The notes: generated from the sequence alone by a model not told the origin. 64,000 bases of DNA from Mucilaginibacter galii (GCF_014635825.1 NZ_BMDO01000010.1:1-64000); one strand, 5' to 3'. Shown: positions 43,802-52,664, numbered from the stretch's first letter. Program-made: numbers and translations.

Positions 43802-44261
43802 AGAAGGTGGCATAGTAGTTACCAAATTGAACGATTTGATGAACTGGGCGCGCTTATCGTCTATATGGCCTTTAAGTTTTGGCATTGCCTGCTGTGCTAT
43901 AGAAATGATGGGCATGTATGCTTCTACTTATGATGTTGACAGGCTGGGCGTATTTCCACGTCCATCTGCCCGCCAGGCCGATGTGATCATAATTGCCGGC
44001 ACGGTAACCTTTAAAATGGCCGAACGCATTAAACGGTTGTACGAGCAAATGCCCGAGCCACGTTATGTTATATCTATGGGGTCTTGCTCTAACTGCGGCG
44101 GCCCTTACTGGCAACACGGCTACCACGTGGTAAAAGGGGTTGACCGAATTATACCGGTTGATGTGTATGTTCAAGGCTGCCCCCCACGACCTGAAGCTTT
44201 AATCGGAGCTATCATCGAACTTAAGAAAAAAATCGAGGGCGAAACGTTAATAAAAGTCTAA
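43782..44261 (+). CDS. nuoB: NADH-quinone oxidoreductase subunit B
   Basis: Carries iron-sulphur cluster N2, next to the quinone site. Cluster ligands are in [10 protein letters not shown] (two adjacent Cys), [13 protein letters not shown] and [33 protein letters not shown] is typical. 159 residues is full length. A second ATG four codons in (MNEEGG) is possible. The next nuo genes (C, D) are 4.3 kb away rather than adjacent. Confidence 0.95.
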   Translation: MNQGMNEEGGIVVTKLNDLMNWARLSSIWPLSFGIACCAIEMMGMYASTYDVDRLGVFPRPSARQADVIIIAGTVTFKMAERIKRLYEQMPEPRYVISMGSCSNCGGPYWQHGYHVVKGVDRIIPVDVYVQGCPPRPEALIGAIIELKKKIEGETLIKV

Positions 44262-44402
44262 AACGCGTTCTGTAATGTTAATTTAAAATTAACATTATAA
44301 GTTACAACAAAAACAAACCAAATATTATATAGATTTGTAAACTATTTAATATTTAATGTAACTATTTGTTATCCAATAGCGTAAAAGAACAAAAAAACGA
44401 AT

Positions 44403-45170
44403 ATGAAAATTAATTACAATGCTCCATTGATTTGCTGTGTGTTGCTGGGAGCCGTAACAATTTTAAGCAGCGGTTGTAAAAGCTATAATGATGTTGCCGG
44501 ACGTTACACGTCAAAGCACATTAAGGCGAACACAAACCAAGTTACTGCACAAATTCCGGAAACAGACGAATTAGGTTACATTTTATTTGCTTTAACAGAT
44601 GTTGGTCAGGCCGACAATTCAATCTTAAATAAGGAAACTCCATATTACAAAGAAGTAATGAATAGCTTTGCCGGTTTTAAAAACCACAAGGCAGTTAAGT
44701 TGCTTAATGCAGATCTATTAAATGATGCAAAAAGTTTCAATCACTTCCGTAACGGCCTTTATGCTTTTACATTTAATGAGCGTAACCAACTGGCACTAAA
44801 AACGGATTATCGCATTGATTTAAACCGTGTAGATTTTAGACGTTATGCGCCATTAATACATGACTTCGCTGTAAAATCGAAGTTCCGTAAGTTTTACAAA
44901 GAGCACTCTGACGTTTATACTCAAATTATACAAAACCAAAGCGTGCAATTAGATATGAATTCTGCCTGGGCAAGTATGGGCAAAACTTATACAGAGCCTT
45001 TTCAAAGCTATAAAGTAATTTTATCGCCATTGATGAAAGGTTACTCAAGCTCATTGGCCATTAGCAGCCATGGTTTCCGCGAGTGTTTAATATTTTCAGA
45101 ATCTGCCAGTAAAGCAATGTTGTACTCTGCTACCGTTCAACCTGTAAAAGGCAGCAATTACAACGATTAA
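44403..45170 (+). CDS. Lipoprotein of unknown function
   Basis: The signal has a lipobox (APLICCVLLGAVTILSSGC). The mature protein is basic, about 230 residues, mostly helical in appearance (KSFNHFRNGLYAFTFNERNQ; YAPLIHDFAVKSKFRKFYKE), with no HExxH or other catalytic motif. I do not recognise the family. It stands alone between nuoB and purK, with a strong terminator behind it, and interrupts the expected nuo operon. Confidence 0.75.
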   Translation: MKINYNAPLICCVLLGAVTILSSGCKSYNDVAGRYTSKHIKANTNQVTAQIPETDELGYILFALTDVGQADNSILNKETPYYKEVMNSFAGFKNHKAVKLLNADLLNDAKSFNHFRNGLYAFTFNERNQLALKTDYRIDLNRVDFRRYAPLIHDFAVKSKFRKFYKEHSDVYTQIIQNQSVQLDMNSAWASMGKTYTEPFQSYKVILSPLMKGYSSSLAISSHGFRECLIFSESASKAMLYSATVQPVKGSNYND

Positions 45171-45188
45171 TTACTAAATAATATTTTT

Positions 45189-45223
45189 AAAGCCCGGCTC
45201 ATTTACTTGAGCCGGGCTTTTTT
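45189..45223 (+). terminator. Intrinsic terminator
   Basis: AAAGCCCGGCTCA pairs with TGAGCCGGGCTTT, followed by T's. Confidence 0.9.
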
Positions 45224-45347
45224 GTGTTACCTGTTTTGAAGAGAAAGGTTCAATAAACTGATATTCGCCCATATAGCAGATGGATTCAATTGCTTAAATT
45301 TGGTGTAGGGTTTTTGAAAGATTTGGGTTAAAATTGCAAATCGAATT

Positions 45348-46487
45348 ATGAAAGCATTTTATGGCGATTTAAGGCTGGGAATTTTAGGCGGCGGACAGTT
45401 AGGCCGCATGCTTATTCAACAAGCTGTAAATTATAACGTAACGGTTAAAATCTTAGATCCCGACCGCGAGGCGCCTTGTCGTAAATTATGCGATGAGTTT
45501 ATAGTGGGCTCACTTAACGATTATGAAACCGTATATAACTTTGGCAAAAAAGTTGACCTGCTTACCATTGAAATAGAAAAAGTAAATGTTGATGCCTTAG
45601 AGCAACTTGAAAAAGAAGGTGTACTGGTATATCCGCAGCCGCGCGTGATCAGACTGATACAGGATAAAGGATTACAAAAGCAGTTTTTTAAAGAAAACGA
45701 TATTCCAACAGCCGAGTTTCAGGTCATTTCTTCTCCCGAACAGCTTAAAGACAGCACAATTCCTTTTCCATACATTCAAAAGTTACGACGCGATGGATAT
45801 GATGGCAAAGGAGTTTACAAGGTTGTTGATGAATCGTACCTCGAAAAAGCCTTTACCGAGCCCAGCCTCATTGAGCGTTGGATAGATTTTGAAAAGGAGA
45901 TTGCGGTTATTGTAGCCCGCAACGAAAATGGCGACATCGAAACCTTCCCTATGGTGGAGATGGAGTTTAATCCGGAAGCTAACTTGGTAGAGTTTTTAAT
46001 ATCACCATCTACCCTGCCCTTTGCCGTGCAGCAGGAAGCGGCTGACATTGCTAAAAAAATTGCAGAAAGCTTGAAGATTGTAGGCTTGCTGGCGGTAGAG
46101 ATGTTTTTAGATAAACAAGGCAAAATACTGGTTAACGAGCTGGCGCCACGTCCGCATAACAGCGGCCATCAAACTATTGAAGGTAATGTGGTATCGCAAT
46201 TTGAGCAGCACTTACGCGCTATTTTCGATCAGCCGTTGGGCAATACCGATAGCCTGAGCAATGCTATTATGATCAATGTTTTGGGCGAACAGGGTTACGA
46301 AGGACCGGCCATTTACCAAGGCATTGAGAAGGTTATGAAATGTGCGGGTGTATATATTCACCTATATGGCAAAGCTTTAACAAAACCTTTCCGCAAAATG
46401 GGGCACGTAACCATCGTAAATACTGACCGCGAAAAAGCTATTGAAACTGCACGTTACGTTCAGGAAACGCTTAAAGTAATTAGCTAA
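45348..46487 (+). CDS. purK: 5-(carboxyamino)imidazole ribonucleotide synthase
   Basis: ATP-grasp enzyme: AIR + bicarbonate + ATP to N5-CAIR in de novo purine synthesis. The N-terminus RLGILGGGQLGRMLIQQAV is diagnostic; the ATP-grasp region has PYIQKLRRDGYDGKGVYKV, RWIDFEKEIAVIVAR and VNELAPRPHNSGHQTIE. 379 residues is normal. It is followed by purE, the next enzyme, across a 76-bp spacer filled by a repeat. Confidence 0.95.
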   Translation: MKAFYGDLRLGILGGGQLGRMLIQQAVNYNVTVKILDPDREAPCRKLCDEFIVGSLNDYETVYNFGKKVDLLTIEIEKVNVDALEQLEKEGVLVYPQPRVIRLIQDKGLQKQFFKENDIPTAEFQVISSPEQLKDSTIPFPYIQKLRRDGYDGKGVYKVVDESYLEKAFTEPSLIERWIDFEKEIAVIVARNENGDIETFPMVEMEFNPEANLVEFLISPSTLPFAVQQEAADIAKKIAESLKIVGLLAVEMFLDKQGKILVNELAPRPHNSGHQTIEGNVVSQFEQHLRAIFDQPLGNTDSLSNAIMINVLGEQGYEGPAIYQGIEKVMKCAGVYIHLYGKALTKPFRKMGHVTIVNTDREKAIETARYVQETLKVIS

Positions 46488-46493
46488 TAATTA

Positions 46494-46568
46494 ATGGTTC
46501 ATGGCTGGTAGTTCATAGCAGTTGTAGAACTTTTTATTTACTATGAACCATCAACCACAAATCATGAA
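46494..46568. repeat. Inverted heptad-periodic repeat between purK and purE
   Basis: The left arm steps by 7 as ATGGTTC, ATGGCTG, GTAGTTC, ATAGCAG (46494-46521). The right arm steps as CTATGAA, CCATCAA, CCACAAA, TCATGAA, CCAATC (46541-46573) and is its approximate reverse complement with one extra heptad. The right arm contains both candidate purE start codons. Confidence 0.7.
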
Positions 46569-47082
46569 CCAATCTATAAAAGTAGGCATCATCATGGGCA
46601 GTACATCTGATTTGCCCATTATGCAGGATGCTGCAGATATACTTACCCAATTAGGTGTTGACTATGAAATTACCGTAGTATCGGCACACCGCACACCCGA
46701 CCGGTTATTCGATTATGCAAAAACGGCTGCCGGCCGCGGTTTAAAAGTTGTTATTGCTGGTGCCGGTGGTGCGGCGCACTTGCCAGGTATGGTAGCATCG
46801 CTTACGCATTTGCCCGTTATTGGCGTGCCTGTAAAATCAAGCAATTCTATTGACGGCTGGGATTCGGTTCTATCCATCTTACAAATGCCTAATGGCATTC
46901 CGGTGGCTACGGTGGCATTAAATGCTGCTAAAAATGCCGGTTTACTGGCAGCTCAAATACTTTCTACAGCCGACGAGCAACTCACACAAGCATTAATTGA
47001 CTACAAAAACGACTTAGCCAAAAAGGTTATAGACTCTGCTTCGGACATGAAAGCAAAAGGCCACCCCTCAAAATACGAGTAA
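46564..47082 (+). CDS. purE: N5-carboxyaminoimidazole ribonucleotide mutase
   Basis: Converts N5-CAIR to CAIR, the step after PurK. The phosphate/base loop VGIIMGSTSDLPIMQDA and the catalytic-His segment VVSAHRTPDRLF are clear; GAGGAAHLPGMVAS and PVKSSNSIDGWDSVLSI follow. ATG at 46564 is chosen because the upstream ATG (46543) would add residues encoded by a repeat arm; both are in frame. The stop overlaps the first unit of a heptamer array. Together with purK it forms a probable two-gene purine unit. Confidence 0.94.
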   Translation: MNQSIKVGIIMGSTSDLPIMQDAADILTQLGVDYEITVVSAHRTPDRLFDYAKTAAGRGLKVVIAGAGGAAHLPGMVASLTHLPVIGVPVKSSNSIDGWDSVLSILQMPNGIPVATVALNAAKNAGLLAAQILSTADEQLTQALIDYKNDLAKKVIDSASDMKAKGHPSKYE

Positions 47083-47155
47083 GGGTTAAGAGTTAAGGGT
47101 TAAGGGTTAAGGGTTAAGGGTTAAGGGTTAAGGGTTAAGGGTTAAGGGTTAAGGG
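47081..47155. repeat. Tandem heptamer array AAGGGTT, about 10.7 copies
   Basis: Ten head-to-tail copies of AAGGGTT (the second is AAGAGTT) and a partial eleventh. The array begins on the last two bases of the purE stop codon. The unit is not TTAGGG or TTTAGGG, so it is not a known telomere repeat. Confidence 0.95.
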
Positions 47156-47198
47156 GAAATTCTTGACTTGATGAATGTTTCCCAAACTTAAATATACA

Positions 47199-47238
47199 TA
47201 CAAAAAGCCATTGTCTAATTAGACAACGGCTTTTTGTA
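47199..47238. terminator. Bidirectional terminator between purE and yqgE
   Basis: TACAAAAAGCC and TTGTCTAA pair with TTAGACAA and GGCTTTTTGTA, with one A/C mismatch in the stem. Confidence 0.85.
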
Positions 47239-47266
47239 TTTGACTTTCATCTCAATCACCTGCAAT

Positions 47267-47830
47267 TTAATTCAATGCAGGATTTTCGGGGAAATTAGCG
47301 ATGTGCGCATAACGTTGACCAAGGCTAATCACTACTTCGCGCCAAAGATTTTGCTCATCGTGCATAAATAATATCTCCGGATTAAATTTGTTAGCCACTA
47401 TCCATGTATCTTCCGCAATTTCATTATCCAATTGTCCTGGTGTCCAGCCGGAATATCCTGCAAAAAATTTAATTTCATCTTCATTGATCTGATAGGCAGA
47501 AATCAATTCTTTAACTTTTTCAAAACTACCTCCCCAATATATACCGTCCCATATTTCTACGCCACCTTCAATTTTATCGGGGCAACGGTGTATAAAGTGC
47601 AGGGTATTGTTAGCTACCGGTCCGCCAATGTATACCGGCATTTCTGAATAAGAGATATCAGGTAAAATATCGCTTAAATTATATTCACTCAGGTGATTAA
47701 GTACATATCCAAGTGTACCTTCTTCCGAATGTTCAGCCAATAAAATGACCGACCTCTTAAAATTAGGGTCCATCATAAAAGGTTCAGATATAAGTAAACG
47801 GCCCGAAGCCGGAGTAATTGAACTTAGCAT
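47267..47830 (-). CDS. YqgE/AlgH family protein
   Basis: Matches UPF0301: GRLLISEPFMMDPNFKRSVI, LLAEHSEEGTLGYVLN, VYIGGPVANNTLHFIHR, and FFAGYSGWTPGQLDNEIAED are all family hallmarks. 187 residues. Cytoplasmic; the molecular role is not established, although AlgH was linked to alginate regulation in Pseudomonas. It diverges from pdxH across 98 bp. Confidence 0.93.
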   Translation of the reverse strand: MLSSITPASGRLLISEPFMMDPNFKRSVILLAEHSEEGTLGYVLNHLSEYNLSDILPDISYSEMPVYIGGPVANNTLHFIHRCPDKIEGGVEIWDGIYWGGSFEKVKELISAYQINEDEIKFFAGYSGWTPGQLDNEIAEDTWIVANKFNPEILFMHDEQNLWREVVISLGQRYAHIANFPENPALN

Positions 47831-47915
47831 GCGTTAATTATTTTATTAACATAACGTGAACTGTCGAAATATGTTCATTTTAACCATTTGCCCGCTAAAA
47901 GATAATCTCAATTAG

Positions 47916-47923
47916 TAAGTTTG
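47916..47923 (+). promoter_or_regulatory. -7 box before pdxH
   Basis: TAAGTTTG fits TAnnTTTG and ends 5 bp before the pdxH ATG. The best upstream TTTG (47887) is 25 bp away, a long spacer. Confidence 0.4.
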
Positions 47924-47928
47924 CAATA

Positions 47929-48576
47929 ATGGATCAAAAAGACATACAAAACCTCCGGCAAGATTACAGGGTTAGTACACTGCTCGAATCGGCTGTTAGC
48001 CCAAACCCTATAAAATTGTTCGATACATGGTTTAACGACGCCGTTAAAGCCGATATACACGAGCCAAACGCCATGACCCTGGCCACGTCAACACATAACG
48101 GCAGACCATCGGCCCGTATTGTTCTGCTCAAGGGTTTCGACCAAAACGGGTTCGTTTTTTACACTAACTACTTAAGCCGTAAGGGTAAAGAGATTGCTAA
48201 AAATCCACATGCAGCCATGGTGTTTTTTTGGGGACCTTTAGAACGCCAAATACGTATTGAAGGCACCATCGAAAAATTGAGTAAAGAGCGCTCAGAACAT
48301 TATTTCCATTCGCGCCCTGTTGGTAGCCAGATAGGTGCCATTGTTTCGCCACAAAGCCAGGAAATTGACGGTCGTGAAGTGTTGGAAACCAAATGGACGC
48401 AACTGGAAGCCGAGTACGAAGGCAAGGAGATACCTAAACCGGCTTATTGGGGTGGATATATTTTGAAGCCAGAATTGATCGAGTTTTGGCAGGGCAGATC
48501 GAGCCGTTTGCACGACCGTATCTTGTATAAGAAAGCTGATAAGAATACCTGGAAAATTGTTAGACTGGCACCATGA
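47929..48576 (+). CDS. pdxH: Pyridoxamine 5'-phosphate oxidase
   Basis: FMN enzyme making pyridoxal phosphate from PNP/PMP. Signature stretches: EPNAMTLATSTHNGRPSARI, FDQNGFVFYTNYLSRKGKE, AMVFFWGPLERQIRIEGTIE and the C-terminal WQGRSSRLHDRILY. 215 residues is full length. The last four bases overlap the nuoC start (ATGA), so nuoC translation is coupled to it. The product feeds the PLP enzymes in this window, but only in a general way. Confidence 0.95.
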   Translation: MDQKDIQNLRQDYRVSTLLESAVSPNPIKLFDTWFNDAVKADIHEPNAMTLATSTHNGRPSARIVLLKGFDQNGFVFYTNYLSRKGKEIAKNPHAAMVFFWGPLERQIRIEGTIEKLSKERSEHYFHSRPVGSQIGAIVSPQSQEIDGREVLETKWTQLEAEYEGKEIPKPAYWGGYILKPELIEFWQGRSSRLHDRILYKKADKNTWKIVRLAP

Positions 48577-49070
48577 TTTTTGAAGACGTTAAACAATTGA
48601 TCATCGAACGCCTGGGTAACGATGTAGTAATAGGCGAAGAAACAGGCGGTATGCAGCCAGCACTATTGATAGCGCCCGAACGCATTGCCGATGTTTGCCT
48701 CGAACTACGCAATAATCCGGCCACTTACTTCGATTTTTTAGCCTGCCTTTCGGGGGTAGACTATGGTACTGATGCAAGTAAGTTTGGTGTAGTATATCAT
48801 TTAACGTCTATCCCCTATCAAACGCAGCTTACGCTTAAGATAAGCAAAACACAAGACCGCTTCTTTGACGATTTGCCGTCTTTTCCAAGCATATCATCAG
48901 TCTACCGCACGGCCGAATGGCATGAGCGCGAAGCTTACGACCTGGTAGGCGTATTTTTTGAAAACCACCCCGATCTTCGAAGAATATTATTGCCTGATGA
49001 TTGGGAGGGATTTCCATTGAGAAAAGATTACGTTACTGCCGAGTATTATAAAGGAATAAAAATAGATTAG
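48573..49070 (+). CDS. nuoC: NADH-quinone oxidoreductase subunit C
   Basis: 30-kDa peripheral-arm subunit of complex I. The C-terminal signature reads YRTAEWHEREAYDLVGVFFE then NHPDLRRILLPDDWEGFPLR and KDY. 165 residues is the short, unfused form. It overlaps pdxH by 4 bp and precedes nuoD by 30 bp. Confidence 0.94.
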   Translation: MIFEDVKQLIIERLGNDVVIGEETGGMQPALLIAPERIADVCLELRNNPATYFDFLACLSGVDYGTDASKFGVVYHLTSIPYQTQLTLKISKTQDRFFDDLPSFPSISSVYRTAEWHEREAYDLVGVFFENHPDLRRILLPDDWEGFPLRKDYVTAEYYKGIKID

Positions 49071-49100
49071 GGCTTTAATCTCCAAGTGGGGAGTGTTATA

Positions 49101-50285
49101 ATGACTAACAACGCGTTACAAAAATATCATGAAAAGATAGCCGCTGCCGCAACGCAGGATATGGTGCTGAACATGGGTCCGCAGCATCCGTCGACGCATG
49201 GCGTATTGCGGCTGGAACTGATCACTGACGGTGAGATCATCAAGGAAGTGATTCCGCACATTGGTTACCTGCACCGTTGTTTCGAAAAACATGCCGAATC
49301 GCTTACCTACCAGCAAACCATACCTTTCACTGACAGGCTCGATTACCTGGCATCTATGAACAATAGCCACATTTGGGTAATGGGCGTAGAACGGATGCTG
49401 GGCATTGATAAAGAAATCCCCAAACGCATTGAGTATATTAGGGTACTGGTATGCGAGTTAAACCGCATTGGCTCACATTTGATTGCCATTGGTACTTATG
49501 GTATTGATATTGGCGCCTTCACTCCTTTCTTATGGTGTTTTCGCGACAGAGAACACATTATGGGCCTTTTAGAGTGGGCTTCTGGCTCGCGTATGCTTTA
49601 TAATTACATTTGGGTTGGCGGCTTATTTTTTGATTTACCTGTAGGATTTGAAGAGCGTTGCCGCGAGTTTGTGGACTATTTTAAACCTAAAATGGTGGAG
49701 CTAAATAACCTCCTTACCGACAACCAAATCTTTATTAGCCGTACGGCAAATGTAGGCGTATTGCCCTTAGATGTAGCCATTAACTACGGTTGCACTGGGC
49801 CGATGTTACGCGGATCAGGCTTAAAGTGGGATTTGCGACGGGTAGATAATTATTCGGTATACCCTGAAATTGATTTCGATATCCCGGCCGGAACGGGTTT
49901 AATGGGTACTAAAGGCGATTGTTGGGACCGCTATAAGGTGCGGGTCGACGAGATCGAGCAATCACTAAAAATAATTGAGCAATGCTTAGACCGCCTGCAA
50001 TCCGACCTAAAACGTACCCCTGATTTTGACCCGCGAGCCAAACTGCCCCGTAAAATTATACCTAAGGCACAGGATTATTATATGCGTGGAGAGGGTGCTA
50101 AAGGCGAATTAGGCTTCTACTTTGTCACCGACGGCAAATCGGAAGTACCCTACCGGGTTAAGGCACGAGGACCAAGTTTCAATAACTTATCTGTGATCTC
50201 CGAAATATCTAAAGGCGTAATGATAGCCGATTTAATAGCTATTATTGGTTCAATAGATTTCGTATTGGGCGAGGTGGACAGGTAA
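49101..50285 (+). CDS. nuoD: NADH-quinone oxidoreductase subunit D
   Basis: 49-kDa subunit that helps form the quinone pocket. [47 protein letters not shown] and the closing [18 protein letters not shown] are diagnostic. ATG (MTNNALQKY) is preferred over an in-frame GTG five codons upstream, since GTGGGGAG then serves as the ribosome site. 394 residues. No nuoE follows: a terminator and convergent genes end the block. Confidence 0.95.
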   Translation: MTNNALQKYHEKIAAAATQDMVLNMGPQHPSTHGVLRLELITDGEIIKEVIPHIGYLHRCFEKHAESLTYQQTIPFTDRLDYLASMNNSHIWVMGVERMLGIDKEIPKRIEYIRVLVCELNRIGSHLIAIGTYGIDIGAFTPFLWCFRDREHIMGLLEWASGSRMLYNYIWVGGLFFDLPVGFEERCREFVDYFKPKMVELNNLLTDNQIFISRTANVGVLPLDVAINYGCTGPMLRGSGLKWDLRRVDNYSVYPEIDFDIPAGTGLMGTKGDCWDRYKVRVDEIEQSLKIIEQCLDRLQSDLKRTPDFDPRAKLPRKIIPKAQDYYMRGEGAKGELGFYFVTDGKSEVPYRVKARGPSFNNLSVISEISKGVMIADLIAIIGSIDFVLGEVDR

Positions 50286-50337
50286 CATTTGTATATGACA
50301 ATTTACTTGAAAAGGTAAAAATTAAAAAATCCTTAAA

Positions 50338-50378
50338 ACTAAAAAGCCTCTGATACCATATATCAGAGGCTTTTTAGT
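50338..50378. terminator. Bidirectional terminator after nuoD
   Basis: AAAAAGCCTCTGATA pairs with TATCAGAGGCTTTTT around a 5-base loop. It also serves the convergent protease gene. Confidence 0.9.
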
Positions 50379-50395
50379 TTCATACAAATTGATAA

Positions 50396-51499
50396 TTAAT
50401 TATAAACCTTTACTAAAAATACATAATTCTTCACTTTTTCAAACTGCTGGGCTTTGCTCAGGCTCATTAAAGTGTTTTTGCTGTTCAGGCTAATTTTACT
50501 ATTTGTCGAATCTTTGGTGAGCTGTTGGGCAACTTTAAAAAGGTATCTCGATTTTACGGCAAAGGCAGCACCTTCGGTTTGTGTTTGCTTACTGCTGATC
50601 ATACCAATCAAGTTGCCTTTGGTATCTAACAACGGACCACCGCTGTTACCCGGGTTAACCGGCAATGAAACCTGGTAAGCAACCGTATCGCCGTTGTAAC
50701 CGTTAGCAGAGCTTAAATACCCCCTGCCGTATACAATGGAATCACTTGGGAAACCCGCAGTGTATACATCCTCTCCTACGCTGCTTGCACCTTTGCGGAA
50801 ATTGTAAGGAATGTTAGGCAAACCGGCAAATGAAACATCGTCTATCTTTAATATGGCAATATCATAAGCAGGTTCGGTATAAACTACTTTAGCACGATAA
50901 GAGTCGCCCGAGGCATTTTGAACGTATAATGAGTCAGAGCCTTTAATTACATGATAGTTGGTGGCAATGTAACCGTTAGATGTTAACGCAAAGCCCGAAC
51001 CCCCAAACTTGCTTGGTGCCAATATTCGTTTGCCCGATTTAATATCGTGCAGCAGGGCATTGGTAGAGCGGTTAAGGTTTTCGGTAGTGCGGCGGTAGCT
51101 GTCTACCTCGCGTCTTAAAGCAATAACGTTGCTGCTGGTTTTATTGAAGTAACCGCTAACATACAGGGTTGCCAAAACTGCAAATATGGCAATAGAGGCG
51201 GCAACCGATATTTTAGAATGATGGTTACGCCACAGCTTTACCACCCAGCCTGGGTGCACGGTTAACTCCTCGGTTAAGGCATGAACATCAATTTCCTGGT
51301 GTATGGCGTTCAGGCGCTTTTCCAACTCTACGCGCTCACCGTATTGCTTAATTAGCCCGGTAAAATGTGCATGATCGGTAATGCGGTTATCAATCGTCGC
51401 GTTTTCGCGGCGCAGGGCTTCAAAGCGTTCCCGCTCCTCGCTGCTCAACTCGCCGTTAAGGTAACGCTCAATTAATTCTGTTAGTTGTAACTCACTCAT
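50396..51499 (-). CDS. Anti-sigma-like membrane protein fused to a trypsin-like protease
   Basis: The cytoplasmic N-terminus (residues 1-95: LTELIERYLNGELSSEERER, FEALR) looks like the helical anti-sigma domain of Bacteroidota FecR-type proteins. A membrane helix at 97-117 (ISVAASIAIFAVLATLYVSG) and a coiled coil follow. A periplasmic S1/HtrA-type protease follows: His183 (TNYHVIKG), Asp213 (AYDIAILK), Ser286 (GNSGGPL), so the triad looks complete. There is no PDZ domain. It lies downstream of an ECF sigma factor on the same strand, with a palindromic repeat between. Probably holds the sigma factor and senses envelope stress. Confidence 0.85.
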   Translation of the reverse strand: MSELQLTELIERYLNGELSSEERERFEALRRENATIDNRITDHAHFTGLIKQYGERVELEKRLNAIHQEIDVHALTEELTVHPGWVVKLWRNHHSKISVAASIAIFAVLATLYVSGYFNKTSSNVIALRREVDSYRRTTENLNRSTNALLHDIKSGKRILAPSKFGGSGFALTSNGYIATNYHVIKGSDSLYVQNASGDSYRAKVVYTEPAYDIAILKIDDVSFAGLPNIPYNFRKGASSVGEDVYTAGFPSDSIVYGRGYLSSANGYNGDTVAYQVSLPVNPGNSGGPLLDTKGNLIGMISSKQTQTEGAAFAVKSRYLFKVAQQLTKDSTNSKISLNSKNTLMSLSKAQQFEKVKNYVFLVKVYN

Positions 51500-51536
51500 C
51501 GTTGTACTTTTAAACGCTGTTCTTATTGTTAACCCT

Positions 51537-51600
51537 TGTCAGTCTGAGCTTGTCGAAGACCTCACCAAGCGGCAAATGCTTCGACAGGCTCAGCATGACA
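51537..51600. repeat. Dispersed palindromic repeat, copy 2 of 3
   Basis: A 64-bp imperfect hairpin with CTGAGCTTGTCGAAGAC on the left and CTTCGACAGGCTCAG on the right. It lies between the ECF sigma gene and its anti-sigma partner and could weaken read-through. Confidence 0.88.
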
Positions 51601-51632
51601 ATTGTCATTAACTAATATTTTTAAACAGTCTC

Positions 51633-52202
51633 TTATACTTGCTGAAAAAACAATTTTTTCAACCTTTGCAGGCACTTGTATTTTTGAGTTTTAGCATTAT
51701 CAGCATTAGTATATCCAAACCGCTCGCATATATCCTGCATGGAGTGGTTGTGGATATAAAAGTCTTCAATTATGGTTTTGCAAGGCTCGCCTAAAAGCTG
51801 CAATGCTCCTTCCATTTTCGTAAACTGCAAATCTCGTTCGGTATGCAGGTCACTTTCATCTTCCATGGGCACATGATCCTGAAAGTCTTTGATATCGCCA
51901 CCGTAGCGGCTCATCTGGCTCAATCTCTTTAACCAAAGCTTACGGCAAACCGCGTAAATAAACGTTTTCAGTTTACTGCTTAGCTCAAAGTTTCCACCTT
52001 TAACCTTATTATAAAGAACAATGATAGCCTCCTGGTAAATATCCTTAGCATCATCGGCTGTGCCATTATTATTGATGATGAGTTGTAACACCATCGGGAA
52101 ATAGGCCACGTACACCCTTTTAAGGATGTTTTCCGAATTGTTTAGTATGCCAAAAACAACCTCGCTATCTGTTGGTGCTGAACTATTTAACACTTTACTC
52201 AC
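51633..52202 (-). CDS. ECF-type RNA polymerase sigma factor
   Basis: Region 2 is about residues 20-95 (YVAYFPMVLQLIINNNGTAD, DAKDIYQEAIIVLYNKV, KLKTFIYAVCRKLWLKRL). Region 4 is about 130-185 (EPCKTIIEDFYIHNHSMQDI, CERFGYTNADNAKTQKYKCL). 189 residues. The start is GTG; an in-frame stop lies just upstream, and no ATG is available before region 2. It is followed by the anti-sigma/protease gene. Its target promoter is unknown. Confidence 0.88.
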   Translation of the reverse strand: MSKVLNSSAPTDSEVVFGILNNSENILKRVYVAYFPMVLQLIINNNGTADDAKDIYQEAIIVLYNKVKGGNFELSSKLKTFIYAVCRKLWLKRLSQMSRYGGDIKDFQDHVPMEDESDLHTERDLQFTKMEGALQLLGEPCKTIIEDFYIHNHSMQDICERFGYTNADNAKTQKYKCLQRLKKLFFQQV

Positions 52203-52397
52203 TATTTAATACTATTTATACGAAATTGTAACCCATTGTTTCTAAAAAAATTAAATTCAAATTTAAGTTGGGTTACTTTTTTCTGTTGGGGGCATTAATA
52301 TAAAAACGCAGATACCCTATCAACAACGGTTGATACTGCGAAAACTGATACAACAAAATAATAAATAAAAGCCGACAACTTCTAAAAACAAAACATT

Positions 52398-52664
52398 ATG
52401 AAAAACTTATTAAAATCTGCCCTCATTTTAGCTGCTGCTTCAAGCATGCTGGTAGCCTGCGACCCTGCTCCAAAAGGATCTGATGCTAACGCAACCGATT
52501 CTACCTCGGTTCAAACCAGTGCCGATAGTACCATTACTGTTGATACTGCTAAAACTGCCGACACCACCATGCTGGGCGATACCGCTGCCAAAGCTGGCGA
52601 CACCATTACCAAGACCGTTAAAAAAACCACCGTTGTTAAAAAATCGGTAACTAAAAACGACTAA
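52398..52664 (+). CDS. Small Thr/Asp-rich lipoprotein
   Basis: The lipobox signal (MKNLLKSALILAAASSMLVAC) is followed by a 68-residue low-complexity chain of TDSTS, ADSTIT, VDTAKTADTT and a Lys/Val/Thr end (TVKKTTVVKKSVTK). It is likely disordered and tethered to the outer or inner membrane. Two neighbours and the N-terminus of the esterase have the same style. No function can be assigned. It diverges from the ECF sigma gene. Confidence 0.75.
   Translation: MKNLLKSALILAAASSMLVACDPAPKGSDANATDSTSVQTSADSTITVDTAKTADTTMLGDTAAKAGDTITKTVKKTTVVKKSVTKND

Noticed and set aside
47081-47155. AAGGGTT array as telomere-type repeat or contig end
   Set aside because: The unit differs from known telomere repeats and it lies between genes in the middle of the window, not at an end.
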